The notes: generated by a model not told the origin, from the sequence alone. Positions 46,221 to 55,675 are shown, counted from the stretch's first letter. The stretch is DNA of 64,000 bases from Gillisia hiemivivida (GCF_007997295.1 NZ_VORY01000004.1:124001-188000), one strand, 5' to 3'. Made by a program: numbers and translations.

Positions 46221-47083
46221 TATATCTACTCTTAAGCATTCTTTCCTCCAGTATAATTTTTGTTGTTTTTAAATTATTTAAAAGATTCGAGGTCAATACG
46301 CTTCAAGCGATCATCTTTAATTATTTTATTGCGTGTTCAGTCGGGTATTTTGGATTTATAGAAGATGCCAACATAAGTGAAATCCCATCTAAGCCTTGGT
46401 TCTATGGCACCCTGATCCTTGGTCTTCTATTTATCATCGTCTTCAATCTTGCAGCAATAACCACGCAGCGTAGTGGACTTTCAGTAGTTTCTGTAGCCAC
46501 AAAAATGTCTGTAGCAATTCCTGTATTATTTGGGATTTTATATTTTAATGAAAGCACAGGAATTTTAAAAGTATTAGGGATCATTCTGGCATTAATAGCT
46601 GTTTATTTAAGTTCTATAAAAGCCAAAACGGGGATTGCGATCAAGAAAAAAAATCTCATTTATCCAATCTTGGTATTTATAGGTAGTGGGCTCATAGACA
46701 CTCTTATTAAATTTATAGAGTCCGGATATGTAAATAAGACTGATGTTGCTCTTTTCTCTTCTACTATATTTTCTGTAGCAGGAACTATTGGGATTTTAGT
46801 ATTGATTTTTCAAGGAATTAACGGGAAATTAAGGATTACCGGAAGAAATATACTTGGAGGTATCGCTCTTGGAATCCCGAATTTTTTCTCCATTTATTTT
46901 CTAGTCATGGCTCTTAGAAATAAAGGATTCGAAAGTTCAACAATATTTACAATAAATAATGTCGCGATAGTTTTGGTTTCTACTATTCTTGGAATTATAT
47001 TATTCAAAGAAAAATTAATAACCAAGAATTGGATTGGGATCATCCTAGCAATTATTAGTATTCTTATGGTTGCAAATAGCTGA
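46217..47083 (+). CDS. EamA/DMT-family transporter
   Basis: 288 residues, about ten membrane helices in two EamA repeats (FGILYFNESTGILKVLGIIL, then ALIAVYLSS in the first; STILGIILFKEKLITKNWIG in the second). The TTG start shares bases with the upstream TGA stop, so it is translationally coupled to the HAD gene. The substrate is unknown; the operon position hints at, but does not show, a role with flavin or related metabolites. Confidence 0.85.
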   Translation: MIYLLLSILSSSIIFVVFKLFKRFEVNTLQAIIFNYFIACSVGYFGFIEDANISEIPSKPWFYGTLILGLLFIIVFNLAAITTQRSGLSVVSVATKMSVAIPVLFGILYFNESTGILKVLGIILALIAVYLSSIKAKTGIAIKKKNLIYPILVFIGSGLIDTLIKFIESGYVNKTDVALFSSTIFSVAGTIGILVLIFQGINGKLRITGRNILGGIALGIPNFFSIYFLVMALRNKGFESSTIFTINNVAIVLVSTILGIILFKEKLITKNWIGIILAIISILMVANS

Positions 47084-47094
47084 ATTTAAATATT

Positions 47095-47709
47095 GTGAAA
47101 GACACTTACAAAAGTATCACCGAAGCTTCTGAAGAAGTTATTTTCAAGGATCGGAATTCAAAATTCTTTGGGTATGCCTTTCCTATTAAATCTGAAGACG
47201 AAGTAAAAGGAATTATAGAAGATCTTAAAAAGAAACATCACCAAGGAAGACATTGGTGTTATGCATGGCAATTAGGAAAAGAAGAACAAGATCATCAGTT
47301 TAGAGCTAATGATGATGGGGAGCCGTCCAATTCTGCCGGAATGCCCATCTATGGTCAAATTCAATCTTTTGATGTCACCAATATTTTAATTGTGGTTGTA
47401 CGCTATTTTGGAGGTGTAAAACTAGGCGTTGGCGGATTAATAAATGCTTACAGAACTGCCGCGCAAATGGCTTTGGAAGAAAGCAATATCTTAAAACGCA
47501 CCATAGACGATCTATACTTGCTAAAATTCGATTATCCGGAAATGAATGTGGTTATGCGAATTATAAAGGAACACAATCTTAATGTGATAGACCAGCAATT
47601 AGCATTGGACTGTAAAATATTTATTTCAGTAAGAAAAAAAGAATCTGAAACTATTTTCGAAAAGTTTTCTAGTGTTTACAAAGTCGAAATTAAAGAGTTA
47701 GAGCATTAA
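47095..47709 (+). CDS. YigZ/IMPACT-family protein
   Basis: 204 residues from a GTG. UPF0029 N-terminal domain: SKFFGYAFPIKSEDEV, HHQGRHWCYAWQLGKE, DDGEPSNSAGMPI, and VVRYFGGVKLGVGGLINAYR. The C-terminal DUF1949-like domain follows. The family binds nucleic acid or ribosomal partners; its bacterial role is unclear. Its stop overlaps the stop of the convergent thioesterase gene in a TTAA. Confidence 0.9.
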   Translation: MKDTYKSITEASEEVIFKDRNSKFFGYAFPIKSEDEVKGIIEDLKKKHHQGRHWCYAWQLGKEEQDHQFRANDDGEPSNSAGMPIYGQIQSFDVTNILIVVVRYFGGVKLGVGGLINAYRTAAQMALEESNILKRTIDDLYLLKFDYPEMNVVMRIIKEHNLNVIDQQLALDCKIFISVRKKESETIFEKFSSVYKVEIKELEH

Positions 47710-48104
47710 TTCTTCAATTTATCTAAAATATATTCTGGGCATCTAATTGGTTTTCTAGACTGCATATCCATAAATACTAAAACCGTGCTTGCCGTTGTTA
47801 GCAACTCTCCTCCCTGATTAAAGATTTCATAATCGAATTCAATTTTAACACTTGGAGTTTTCATTAGTTTTGTTACAATTTTAAGTTCATCATCAAACAA
47901 TGCTGACTTAATAAATTTAAAATGTAATTCATAAACAGGTAACATCACCCCCTCTTTTTCCATAGATTTATAGGAGACTCCTAGTTCATCAAGCCAGTCC
48001 AGGCGTGCTATTTCTAAGTAATCTGCGTAATTACCATGATGCACCACACCCATTTGGTCTGTTTCTGCATATCTGACCTTAACATATGTATTATGACTTT
48101 TCAT
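47706..48104 (-). CDS. Acyl-CoA thioesterase, YbgC/4HBT type
   Basis: 132-residue hot-dog fold. The active-site segment VRYAETDQMGVVHHGNYADY with catalytic Asp and the HHGNY motif, then LEIARLDWLDELGVSYKSME. The substrate is not known. It is the only minus-strand gene between ribD and the RsmI-like gene. Confidence 0.9.
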   Translation of the reverse strand: MKSHNTYVKVRYAETDQMGVVHHGNYADYLEIARLDWLDELGVSYKSMEKEGVMLPVYELHFKFIKSALFDDELKIVTKLMKTPSVKIEFDYEIFNQGGELLTTASTVLVFMDMQSRKPIRCPEYILDKLKN

Positions 48105-48309
48105 AGAATTTTATCGGGATAAGTTAGATAGGTTTTTGTACATTCATCAAACGAAGTAAGTATGCATAAAATTTTCTTAAAATTCAAGGGTGAAAGCATT
48201 TTTTTATTAGATATTTTGTTCACATATTTGTTCTGCGAGAAATTAAAGCCCAATTTGTGCTTACCAATTTTCAATGATCTACTAACCAATTTATAACCAA
48301 GTAATAAGC

Positions 48310-49737
48310 ATGTCAAAAACTGCGCAATCAGTTTGGAATAGCTGTCTAGCTTTTATCAAAGATAACATTACCCCCCAAGCTTATAAGACTTGGTTTGAAC
48401 CTATTCAAGCAGTAAAACTTACGGACTGTGCATTGAGCATACAGGTACCCTCTAAATTCTTTTATGAATGGCTGGAGGAACACTATGTAAAACTTCTAAA
48501 AGTTTCATTAACTAAAGAGCTAGGAGAAAAAGCAAAGCTGGTATATGTTATTAAAATGGAAAACACCTACGGGAACAAAATTCCATTTACAGAGAAAATA
48601 CCTAGCACACAACGAAGCCAAATGACTTCTCAAGAAGTAGACGTACCAATTAAGAATAAAAATCCAGAGCTAAGAAACCCCTTTATTATTCCGGGGATTA
48701 GAAATGTTAAAATTGAATCTCAGCTTAATCCAAATTATAGTTTCGAAAACTTTCTTGAAGGTGACTCCAACAGGCTTGCACGTTCTGCAGGTTTAGCAGT
48801 ATCTAATAAACCAGGAGGGACTTCTTTCAACCCTTTATTGATCTTTGGAGGAGTAGGACTTGGAAAAACGCATTTATCCCATGCTATTGGGGTAGACATT
48901 AAAGATAAGTATCCAGAAAAGACGGTTTTATACATCTCTGCGGAAAAATTTACGCAACAATACATAGAGTCTGTTAAAAAGAATAATAGAAACGATTTTA
49001 TTCATTTCTATCAGATTATTGATGTGTTGATAGTAGATGATATTCAGTTACTATCGGGTAAAGCGGGAACTCAAGATGTGTTCTTTCACATTTTTAACCA
49101 CCTTCACCAAAACGGGAAACAGGTTATTCTGACCAGTGATAAGGCACCTGTAGATATGCAAGATATCGAGCAGCGCTTATTATCTCGTTTTAAGTGGGGG
49201 CTTTCAGCAGAATTGCAACATCCAGATTTCGAAACTCGCGTTTCAATTATTAAAAATAAATTATATCGTGATGGTGTAGAAATGCCTGAAGATATCATTG
49301 ACTTCTTAGCTAATAATATAAAAACCAATATTAGAGAACTAGAAGGTGCGATCATATCACTTATCGCCCATTCCTCTTTCAATAAGAAGGATATTACCCT
49401 AGAGTTGGCTACAAAAATCGTAGACAATTACGTTAAGAATACTAAACGAGAAGTTTCTATAGATTATATACAAAAGATCGTTAGTGATTATTTCCAAATG
49501 GATGTAGAAACACTTCAGTCTAAAACAAGAAAAAGACATATCGTACAAGCGAGACAACTTGCTATGTTCTTTGCCAAGAGGTTAACAAAGGCCTCACTAG
49601 CAAGTATCGGAAGTCAGATTGGCAAGAGAGACCACGCCACAGTACTTCATGCATGCAAAACGGTGGATAACTTAGCTGCTACAGATAAGCAATTCAAGAA
49701 GTTTGTAGAAGATTTAAATAAAAAACTTACGCTATAA
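48310..49737 (+). CDS. dnaA: Chromosomal replication initiator DnaA
   Basis: 475 residues. Domain I (WNSCLAFIKDNITPQAYKTW), a low-complexity linker, AAA+ domain III with Walker A IFGGVGLGKTHLSHAIG and Walker B LIVDDIQLLSGK, sensor II region, and domain IV helix-turn-helix with the box-recognition motif GKRDHATVLHACKTVDNL. Length and motifs are standard. The 205-bp upstream gap has one weak DnaA-box-like sequence only. The phosphatase gene follows ten bp later. Confidence 0.97.
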   Translation: MSKTAQSVWNSCLAFIKDNITPQAYKTWFEPIQAVKLTDCALSIQVPSKFFYEWLEEHYVKLLKVSLTKELGEKAKLVYVIKMENTYGNKIPFTEKIPSTQRSQMTSQEVDVPIKNKNPELRNPFIIPGIRNVKIESQLNPNYSFENFLEGDSNRLARSAGLAVSNKPGGTSFNPLLIFGGVGLGKTHLSHAIGVDIKDKYPEKTVLYISAEKFTQQYIESVKKNNRNDFIHFYQIIDVLIVDDIQLLSGKAGTQDVFFHIFNHLHQNGKQVILTSDKAPVDMQDIEQRLLSRFKWGLSAELQHPDFETRVSIIKNKLYRDGVEMPEDIIDFLANNIKTNIRELEGAIISLIAHSSFNKKDITLELATKIVDNYVKNTKREVSIDYIQKIVSDYFQMDVETLQSKTRKRHIVQARQLAMFFAKRLTKASLASIGSQIGKRDHATVLHACKTVDNLAATDKQFKKFVEDLNKKLTL

Positions 49738-49747
49738 TTTATATTTT

Positions 49748-50212
49748 ATGAAAACCAACGTTTTAATGGTGTGTCTCGGAAATATCTGTAGATCTCCACT
49801 GGCCGAAGGAATTCTGAAGTCAAAAACAGATCACAAAAAAGTTTATATAGATTCTGCTGGCACAGGAAATTATCACATTGGTGATATGCCTGATCCTCGT
49901 TCTATAGCTATTGCTAAAGAACACAAACTAGATATCACTTCGCAAAGAGGAAGACAATTCACCATTCCGGACTTCGACCGATTTGACCATATTTACGTCA
50001 TGGACACCTTTAATTATGCGGATGTGATCGCATTGGCAAGAAATGAAGAAGATAAAAAGAAAGTGAAACTTATATTGGATGAAATTTTTCCTGGTGAAAA
50101 CGTAGATGTTCCGGACCCTTATCAAGGTTTAGCTGAAGGTTTCAAAAACGTTTACAAAATGCTAGATGAAGCTTGCGGGATTATCGCCAATAAATTGGAA
50201 GAAAAGCACTAG
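49748..50212 (+). CDS. Low-molecular-weight protein-tyrosine phosphatase
   Basis: 154 residues. P-loop CLGNICRS with nucleophile Cys9 and Arg15 (CX5R), GTGNYHIGDMPDPRS, the RGRQFTIPDFDRFDHIYVMD segment and the general acid Asp in DVPDPYQG. It may act on tyrosine kinases of capsule synthesis, but none is here. It lies between dnaA and the methyltransferase gene, likely in the same transcript. Confidence 0.93.
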   Translation: MKTNVLMVCLGNICRSPLAEGILKSKTDHKKVYIDSAGTGNYHIGDMPDPRSIAIAKEHKLDITSQRGRQFTIPDFDRFDHIYVMDTFNYADVIALARNEEDKKKVKLILDEIFPGENVDVPDPYQGLAEGFKNVYKMLDEACGIIANKLEEKH

Positions 50213-50236
50213 CCCAAATAACATCTAATTTTAATT

Positions 50237-50968
50237 ATGAGTAATTCTATCTTTAAATTCTCAGGTAAATTATATTTAATTCCAACCACTTTAGGAGAGT
50301 CTAAAATTTCTGAGGTTCTTCCAGAATCAATAGGAACTATAATTGAAAAAATAGATCATTATATTGTAGAGAACGAAAAGACTGCACGAAGATCTATAAA
50401 ACTAGTACTTCCAGAAAAATCACAATCTTCATTAAAGCTAAATGCTCTAAATAAATTTACCGATGTTTCAATTTTGTCTACATTTTTAGATCCTTGCAAA
50501 GAAGGAGTAGATGTTGGCTTGCTTAGTGAAGCTGGCTGTCCAGGAATTGCAGATCCAGGCGCCGAAATAGTGAAACTGGCACATGAAATGGGAATTCAAG
50601 TAATTCCTTTGGTTGGCCCCTCTTCTATCCTTTTAGCTATGATGGGTAGCGGAATGAATGGTCAAAGCTTTACTTTTAACGGCTATTTACCAATAGACAA
50701 GAAAGAGCGAAAGCAAGAGCTGAAAACATTAGAAAGAATCTCATCAGAAAGAAACCAGGCACAACTTTTTATTGAAACACCTTATAGAAATAATCAGTTA
50801 GTGGAAGATCTGGTACAAATATTAAATCCTGCTACCAAACTTTGTATTGCCTGTGATTTAACACTTGCATCAGAATATATAATCACAAAGTCTATTCTGG
50901 ATTGGTCTAAAACAAAAGTAGACCTTCATAAAAGGCCTACCATGTTTATAATTCAAAAGGATGTTTAA
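50237..50968 (+). CDS. RsmI-like SAM-dependent methyltransferase
   Basis: 243 residues of the tetrapyrrole-methylase fold. LYLIPTTLGESKISEVLPES at the start, the conserved LLSEAGCPGIADPGAEIV and IPLVGPSSILLAMMGSGMNG, then FNGYLPIDKKERKQELKTLE and FIETPYRNNQLVEDLVQIL. It is shorter and more divergent than E. coli RsmI (16S rRNA C1402 2'-O-methylation), so this role is probable, not certain. Its stop overlaps that of the convergent lysozyme-like gene in a TTAA. Confidence 0.82.
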   Translation: MSNSIFKFSGKLYLIPTTLGESKISEVLPESIGTIIEKIDHYIVENEKTARRSIKLVLPEKSQSSLKLNALNKFTDVSILSTFLDPCKEGVDVGLLSEAGCPGIADPGAEIVKLAHEMGIQVIPLVGPSSILLAMMGSGMNGQSFTFNGYLPIDKKERKQELKTLERISSERNQAQLFIETPYRNNQLVEDLVQILNPATKLCIACDLTLASEYIITKSILDWSKTKVDLHKRPTMFIIQKDV

Positions 50969-51624
50969 GAAATAGCTATTATCGCTTTTGCTTTTCTTTC
51001 TGGCTGAACAAAAGAAGTATCATATCCTGAAAACTTTTTCATATAATAACCAAGAGTGGTTCCAAAAGCATCACTAAAAGCCGTTGCTCCCCAACTTCTA
51101 AGGTATTTTTTCACACTTCCAGGACCTGCTAAATGCGCTGCAGCTAGTATTCCAGATTCCGTAATAAGAATTCCGTTTATTCTTTTACCTTCAAATCTTT
51201 TTATATCTCTCTTTAAAATCCATTTATTTCTAGATGCGTTTGCATAAAATGCCGCTTCTTGTAATTCTGGAGTATCTATGAATAATTGAGTATCATAAAC
51301 TCCAATCAATTTTAAAGTTCCTTTCCCAAATTGGTATTTCCCCATATAACCATATTGGTTAATGGTTTTATAATTACCTCGAGATTCTTTAAAACCCAAA
51401 GCTTCTTTAAAACCAACATAAGATTTCCCCAATTGAGGCGTTACCTTTATAACCTCTACGGTTTCTTCTGGTATTTCCTCTGTATTGGGAACAGTGTAGT
51501 CTAAAGGTTTAAGGGACGAGGTGACATACATATCTAAATTTGCAGCTTCCTTTGTGGAAAAACTAAAAAATATAGCACCTGTTAAAATAGGTAGAATTGA
51601 AAATTTTGCAACTTTCTTTCTCAT
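50965..51624 (-). CDS. Exported lysozyme-like (transglycosylase-fold) protein
   Basis: 219 residues from ATG 51624, which begins a signal-like N-terminus (RKKVAKFSILPILTGAIFFS). An ATG at 51729 is rejected because a promoter box lies between the two. The domain GFKEALGFKESRGNYKTINQ with YGYMGKYQFGKGTLKLIGV looks like a goose-lysozyme/SLT core with a candidate catalytic Glu in FKESRGNY; TESGILAAAHLAGPGSVKKY follows. It probably cuts or binds peptidoglycan. Confidence 0.8.
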   Translation of the reverse strand: MRKKVAKFSILPILTGAIFFSFSTKEAANLDMYVTSSLKPLDYTVPNTEEIPEETVEVIKVTPQLGKSYVGFKEALGFKESRGNYKTINQYGYMGKYQFGKGTLKLIGVYDTQLFIDTPELQEAAFYANASRNKWILKRDIKRFEGKRINGILITESGILAAAHLAGPGSVKKYLRSWGATAFSDAFGTTLGYYMKKFSGYDTSFVQPERKAKAIIAIS

Positions 51625-51681
51625 AATGTTTTGATTCTGAGAAGCAATTGGTAATAATATACCCTTCTCAATTTCGCCGTG

Positions 51682-51689
51682 CAAATATA
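51682..51689 (-). promoter_or_regulatory. Bacteroidota -7 box for the lysozyme-like gene
   Basis: Minus strand TATATTTG, exact consensus, 57 nt before ATG 51624. Confidence 0.55.
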
Positions 51690-51729
51690 CAATAAATTTT
51701 AATAATCTGACCAACAGCTTGTTAAACAA

Positions 51730-52697
51730 AATATAACTTTCAAATGGCTCTCTTAAATATTTTAACTAACTGGTAACTAACAAGATAAAGCTGTTACAAT
51801 AACTTCCCGTTTATTCTACTTTTTATAATCGTATTAATTAATTTTTTTTTGAAGAATCTAAAAGCATTTTCCTCCCTAAGGATTCAAAAAAAATCACACA
51901 GAATAAGAATCTTTTCACCCTATGGATTACTTTGAAAATTATATTTTTCGTTTTAATATTAATTTCATTCTTGTATAGCAGTTACTATAGTATAATATTC
52001 TCTATAATTCTATTTTTAATTAGCCAAGGAGCCAACTCAAGCAATGCTGTTTATGAAAGTACTTTGAACGATTGCGGTTTCGTGGAAGTATTTCGATTGG
52101 AGTAAGAAAATAAATTATTCAGGAAGATGGATTCTATGAGATTTTCCACATTATAGAATATAAATCCTTTGCAGTAAACTTTAATATGTCCTTAGACCAG
52201 ATAAAAAACCAACCATATTGCTTGGTATAGAATTAGGAATGATTCAACGTCCAAAACATCTTTATCCTTCCCTAGCTGCACTAAGCGAATTGGATAACCA
52301 CTTAGGGCATGCCATTAATTATATAAAAGATGAAATAAAGCTAGGATCAGATATAAATGATAAAATAAAAGAATTGGTTTACCGAGGATTGGGCTGTAAG
52401 TTTAATTAAGATGCTCTTTGAGTAGAATGAAATCTATTTTTGAGATGATTCATTGATGATTTACGTAGAATTAACTTGTTATAATCACACTAATATATCT
52501 GAATAAATTTAATAAAACGATGAAATAGTAACACTAAATTATTATTAAATAAGAAATATTTTTTAAATTTTATAATAAAAAAGCGCGATAATATGAAATT
52601 TTAACTAATTTTCCATTAGAAAGATAGAGACACAAATCGTCTTCAACCCTACTTCATCTTCTCAGAATCTAGAATTACTAACCAACATTCATATAAG
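51730..52697. other. 970-bp region of short, probably decayed ORFs
   Basis: One plus-strand frame at about 51842-52105 is open and encodes two hydrophobic stretches (LFTLWITLKIIFFVLILISF, then YYSIIFSIILFLIS), but it has no ATG and no promoter. A second frame at about 52185-52409 reads PDKKPTILLGIELGMIQRPK then HLYPSLAALSELDNHLGHAI; its only ATG-like starts are internal and it matches nothing I know. Upstream bases are AT-rich. I consider it remnant or non-coding. Confidence 0.4.
52218..52409 (+). pseudogene. Possible fragment of an unknown gene
   Basis: 63 codons from an internal TTG/ATG-type start, ending GLGCKFN. The amino-acid composition looks like real protein, and the frame stays open some 30 bases further upstream without a start codon. 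No family recognised and no partner gene nearby. Confidence 0.3.
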
Positions 52698-53240
52698 ATG
52701 AAAACGATTAAACTATCTCTGCTTGCAATTTTATTTCTTGCTTTTTCTTCATGTTCTAAGGACGATGACAGCAGTTCAGATTTAAACTCTTCCATGATTG
52801 TAGGTGAATGGAATCTTAGTTCCCTTAATTATGCTGGCAAAACGGAGGTGAATTTTCAGGAGACAAATTACACTACCACCTATTCTGGTGTTGCTGAAAA
52901 CATTGATTATACCTTAACATTTAATGCTGATAATACTTTTAAATCTCAAGGTGGTTATGATGTTAATTTAACTACTGAAGGAATTAGCCAAATATTTTCA
53001 ATAAGTGATTTTAGTTCTAGCGGAGATTGGTCCGTAGATGGAAATATATTGAAAACTTCAACGAATTTTGCCCAAATGAGTAACAATGACATGGCGGAAG
53101 CAGAATCAGCTGGAGAAGTGATCATTCAAGAAATGACTGAAAATAGAATCGTTTTAACTGTGGATCAAGTATCAAAATTTAATGAATCAGGCTTTGAAAA
53201 TATTGCTACCATAAGTGGAGAATATGTTTTAACTAGATAA
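52698..53240 (+). CDS. Lipocalin-like lipoprotein
   Basis: 180 residues. Signal KTIKLSLLAILFLAFSSCS with lipid Cys at about 19, followed by an acidic linker (KDDDSSSD). The body MIVGEWNLSSLNYAGKTEVN, DYTLTFNADNTFKSQGGYDV and SGDWSVDGNILKTSTNF has the Gly-Glu-Trp-x-Leu start and beta-rich layout of lipocalin-like (DUF5004-like) surface lipoproteins. Monocistronic, with a terminator directly after the stop. Confidence 0.78.
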   Translation: MKTIKLSLLAILFLAFSSCSKDDDSSSDLNSSMIVGEWNLSSLNYAGKTEVNFQETNYTTTYSGVAENIDYTLTFNADNTFKSQGGYDVNLTTEGISQIFSISDFSSSGDWSVDGNILKTSTNFAQMSNNDMAEAESAGEVIIQEMTENRIVLTVDQVSKFNESGFENIATISGEYVLTR

Positions 53241-53260
53241 AAGAAGAATCAAATTATTTC

Positions 53261-53288
53261 AAAGCACGTTTTAAAAACGTGCTTTTTT
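53261..53288 (+). terminator. Intrinsic terminator after the lipoprotein gene
   Basis: AAAGCACGTTTT pairs perfectly with AAAACGTGCTTT and runs into a T7 stretch, 20 bp after the stop codon. It lies between convergent genes. Confidence 0.85.
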
Positions 53289-53301
53289 TATTTCTATAAG
53301 T

Positions 53302-54345
53302 TTATCTCTTAACCCCTTGCTTATTGATCCATTGCACATAAGCTTGTTTATTTCTATTGTGTTGAGCTAAATTTTTGGCGAATTTATGATAGCCGAAATT
53401 CTCCACATCTGCCACGAAGAAGAAATACTCATGCTTTCCGTAGTTTAAAACAGCATCTATAGAAGAAATGTCAGGCATAGCAATGGGACCAGGAGGAAGC
53501 GTGATATTCATATAGGTGTTGTACGGAGACTCCAGCTTAAGATCTTTATAAAGCACTCTTTTTATAATCGTATCGAAATTCCCGGATTGTTCTTTTATAG
53601 CGTAGATAACCGTGGGATCTGCTTCCAATTTCCAACCATTATTAATTCTATTCATATACACCCCAGCCACCTTCGGTCGTTCATCTACTTTTGCCGTTTC
53701 TTTCTGTACAATTGAAGCCACTACTGTAACTTGATTTGGAGTTAAACCAATTTCTTTAGCTTTATCCAATCTCTCCTGATTCCAAAATTTTTCGTATTCT
53801 GTAAGCATCCGCTCTCTAAAACCCTCTGCAGAAGTATTCCAAAAGAATTCATATTTGTTAGGGATATACAATCCTAATGCCTCTTGTTTGTTCAAATTAT
53901 TGGCATTTAAAAAAACATCATCTTGCATAGTTTTTAATAAGGAAATACTATCTGCTTCAATCTGCACTGCAATTCTTCCCGCAAGTTCTTCTAATCTTTC
54001 TTGATTATTGAATACAACAGAAACGGGTGTATTCTGGCTTCGAAGTACATTCACAAGATCATTGTTATTCATACCCTTTTTCAGAATATACTTTCCTGCT
54101 TTTATATTTGCAGCGTATCCCTTTTTCTGAGCTACGGCATCAAAAGAAGATAGATCATCGAGCAATGGACGCAAACTATCAATAGCTATTTGATATGTGG
54201 CACCTGTTGGAATATAAACTGTTGCCGTTTTGTTTTCGAATTTAGTATTCGGTGAGAAAATTGAATTATATACAGAATAACTGAATATACCTAATGCTAC
54301 AAGCCCAAGAAGGGCGATGATCCAAAGAATTTTTTTAATATACAT
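53302..54345 (-). CDS. mltG: Endolytic murein transglycosylase MltG
   Basis: 347 residues. One N-terminal membrane helix (ILWIIALLGLVALGIFSYSV), LysM-like region, then the YceG catalytic domain: EALGLYIPNKYEFFWNTSAE, VVASIVQKETAKVDERPKVA with the catalytic Glu216, VYMNRINNGWKLEADPTVIY, and SPYNTYMNITLPPGPIAMP. It cuts nascent peptidoglycan strands at the membrane. It overlaps the GNAT gene (11 bp). Confidence 0.94.
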   Translation of the reverse strand: MYIKKILWIIALLGLVALGIFSYSVYNSIFSPNTKFENKTATVYIPTGATYQIAIDSLRPLLDDLSSFDAVAQKKGYAANIKAGKYILKKGMNNNDLVNVLRSQNTPVSVVFNNQERLEELAGRIAVQIEADSISLLKTMQDDVFLNANNLNKQEALGLYIPNKYEFFWNTSAEGFRERMLTEYEKFWNQERLDKAKEIGLTPNQVTVVASIVQKETAKVDERPKVAGVYMNRINNGWKLEADPTVIYAIKEQSGNFDTIIKRVLYKDLKLESPYNTYMNITLPPGPIAMPDISSIDAVLNYGKHEYFFFVADVENFGYHKFAKNLAQHNRNKQAYVQWINKQGVKR

Positions 54346-54865
54346 TATTTATTAATTGGTAAAGAATTTCGTCCTTAAATTTTCCATTTACTAAAACCCA
54401 GTCTTTCTTAATGCCCACAGGCTTAAAATCGCATTTCTCGAATAGCTTGATACTAGCCAAGTTATCTATAGTAACATTTGCATATAATTGATGTAAGCAT
54501 AAGTGAGTAAAACAATAATTACTAATCAATTTTAAAACCTCTGCACCATAGCCCTTCCCTCGGTTTTCATCACTAACAATTAGAATTCCTAGAGCAGCCC
54601 TACGATCTTTAGGCTCTAGATCGAATATATCTATTAATCCTATTGGCGTGTCATCAAGCCTACAGATCATTAATCGAAGCTGTTTTACATCAAAAATATC
54701 ACGATGGGAGTTTTGCAGGTATTTTTTAATCAAAAATCGGGAATAGGGTACTCTGGTGGAACTTATCTCCCAAAAATCTTCAGAGTTTTCCACCTCCTGA
54801 ATAAAATCCAGATCTTCGGGCTCCAAAGCCCTTAAATAAACTTTATCACCTTTTAAGGTTAACAT
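54335..54865 (-). CDS. GNAT-family N-acetyltransferase
   Basis: 176 residues, RimJ/RimL type: KVYLRALEPEDLDFIQEVEN, IGLIDIFDLEPKDRRAALGI, acetyl-CoA loop NRGKGYGAEVLKLISNYCFT, and YANVTIDNLASIKLFEKCDF. The acceptor is unknown. It overlaps mltG by 11 bp and dapF by seven bp, a three-gene unit of cell-wall enzymes. Confidence 0.9.
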   Translation of the reverse strand: MLTLKGDKVYLRALEPEDLDFIQEVENSEDFWEISSTRVPYSRFLIKKYLQNSHRDIFDVKQLRLMICRLDDTPIGLIDIFDLEPKDRRAALGILIVSDENRGKGYGAEVLKLISNYCFTHLCLHQLYANVTIDNLASIKLFEKCDFKPVGIKKDWVLVNGKFKDEILYQLINNVY

Positions 54866-55647
54866 TCAAACTCTCCTTTAAAAACTTTTGCAGTTGGTCC
54901 AGTAAGCCAGATATTATGATATGCACCGTCATTATTTTCAAAAGATACTTGTAGCTTCCCTCCTGGCGTTTCTAAATTGATAGTATTAGCCACGGTTTTA
55001 CCTATTGCATTTACAGCGAGCGCAACCGCAGTAACGCCAGTTCCACATGAATAGGTCTCATCCTCTACCCCTCTTTCATAAGTCCTTACCAAAAAAGTAT
55101 CTAGCTCTGTTTGTTGAACAAAATTTACATTTGTCCCTCCACAAGATTCATATTTTTCTGAATATCGAATGGCTGCCCCATCTCGTTTTACGTTGATATC
55201 TCCAACTTCTTCTGAAAACAAAATATGATGTGGAGAGCCGGTATCTAAAAACAATTCCTCTTCATTTATCCCTTTTGCTAATACATCTTGCATTTTCAAA
55301 CTCACAATATTTCCATCTATAGTTGCCTCATGAAGACCATCTATTGCAGTAAAAGTTGCTTTATCATTAATAATTCCAAGAAGTTTTGCAAATGCCACCA
55401 AACATCTTCCGCCATTTCCACACATGCTACTCTGGTTTCCATCAGAATTATAATATACCATCTTAAAGTCTTCAGAAGATATTTCAGAATTTTCCAAAAG
55501 TATTAAACCATCAGCTCCTATCCCAAATCTTCGATGACAAAGGTCGTGTACTAGTTTGGTATTATTTTTGGAGAATACATCATTGCGATTATCAACCATT
55601 ATAAAATCATTTCCTGTGCCGTGGAATTTGTAAAAAGGAATGTTCAT
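54859..55647 (-). CDS. dapF: Diaminopimelate epimerase
   Basis: 262 residues from ATG 55647 (NIPFYKFHGTGNDFIMVDN is the family N-terminus). An ATG at 55689 lies upstream of a -7 box at 55668-55675 and is rejected. Two catalytic Cys: Cys76 in MCGNGGRCLVAFAKL and the second in ETYSCGTGVTAVALA. Converts LL- to meso-diaminopimelate for peptidoglycan and lysine, fitting with mltG and GNAT downstream in the operon. Confidence 0.95.
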   Translation of the reverse strand: MNIPFYKFHGTGNDFIMVDNRNDVFSKNNTKLVHDLCHRRFGIGADGLILLENSEISSEDFKMVYYNSDGNQSSMCGNGGRCLVAFAKLLGIINDKATFTAIDGLHEATIDGNIVSLKMQDVLAKGINEEELFLDTGSPHHILFSEEVGDINVKRDGAAIRYSEKYESCGGTNVNFVQQTELDTFLVRTYERGVEDETYSCGTGVTAVALAVNAIGKTVANTINLETPGGKLQVSFENNDGAYHNIWLTGPTAKVFKGEFEC

Positions 55648-55667
55648 GAATGCAGATTTGAATAAAA

Positions 55668-55675
55668 CAAATATA
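55668..55675 (-). promoter_or_regulatory. Bacteroidota -7 box for dapF-GNAT-mltG
   Basis: Minus strand TATATTTG, exact consensus, 20 nt before ATG 55647. Confidence 0.55.

Noticed and set aside
48105-48309. oriC next to dnaA
   Set aside because: Only one weak DnaA-box-like sequence; no cluster of boxes or AT-rich unwinding element with 13-mers.
51625-51729. Longer N-terminus for the lysozyme-like protein
   Set aside because: It would span an exact TAnnTTTG box, and the added residues do not improve the signal peptide.
51849-52105. Small membrane protein gene
   Set aside because: The open frame has no ATG or convincing alternative start, and a reading from TTG 51849 shifts out of it and stops early. 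No promoter box was found.
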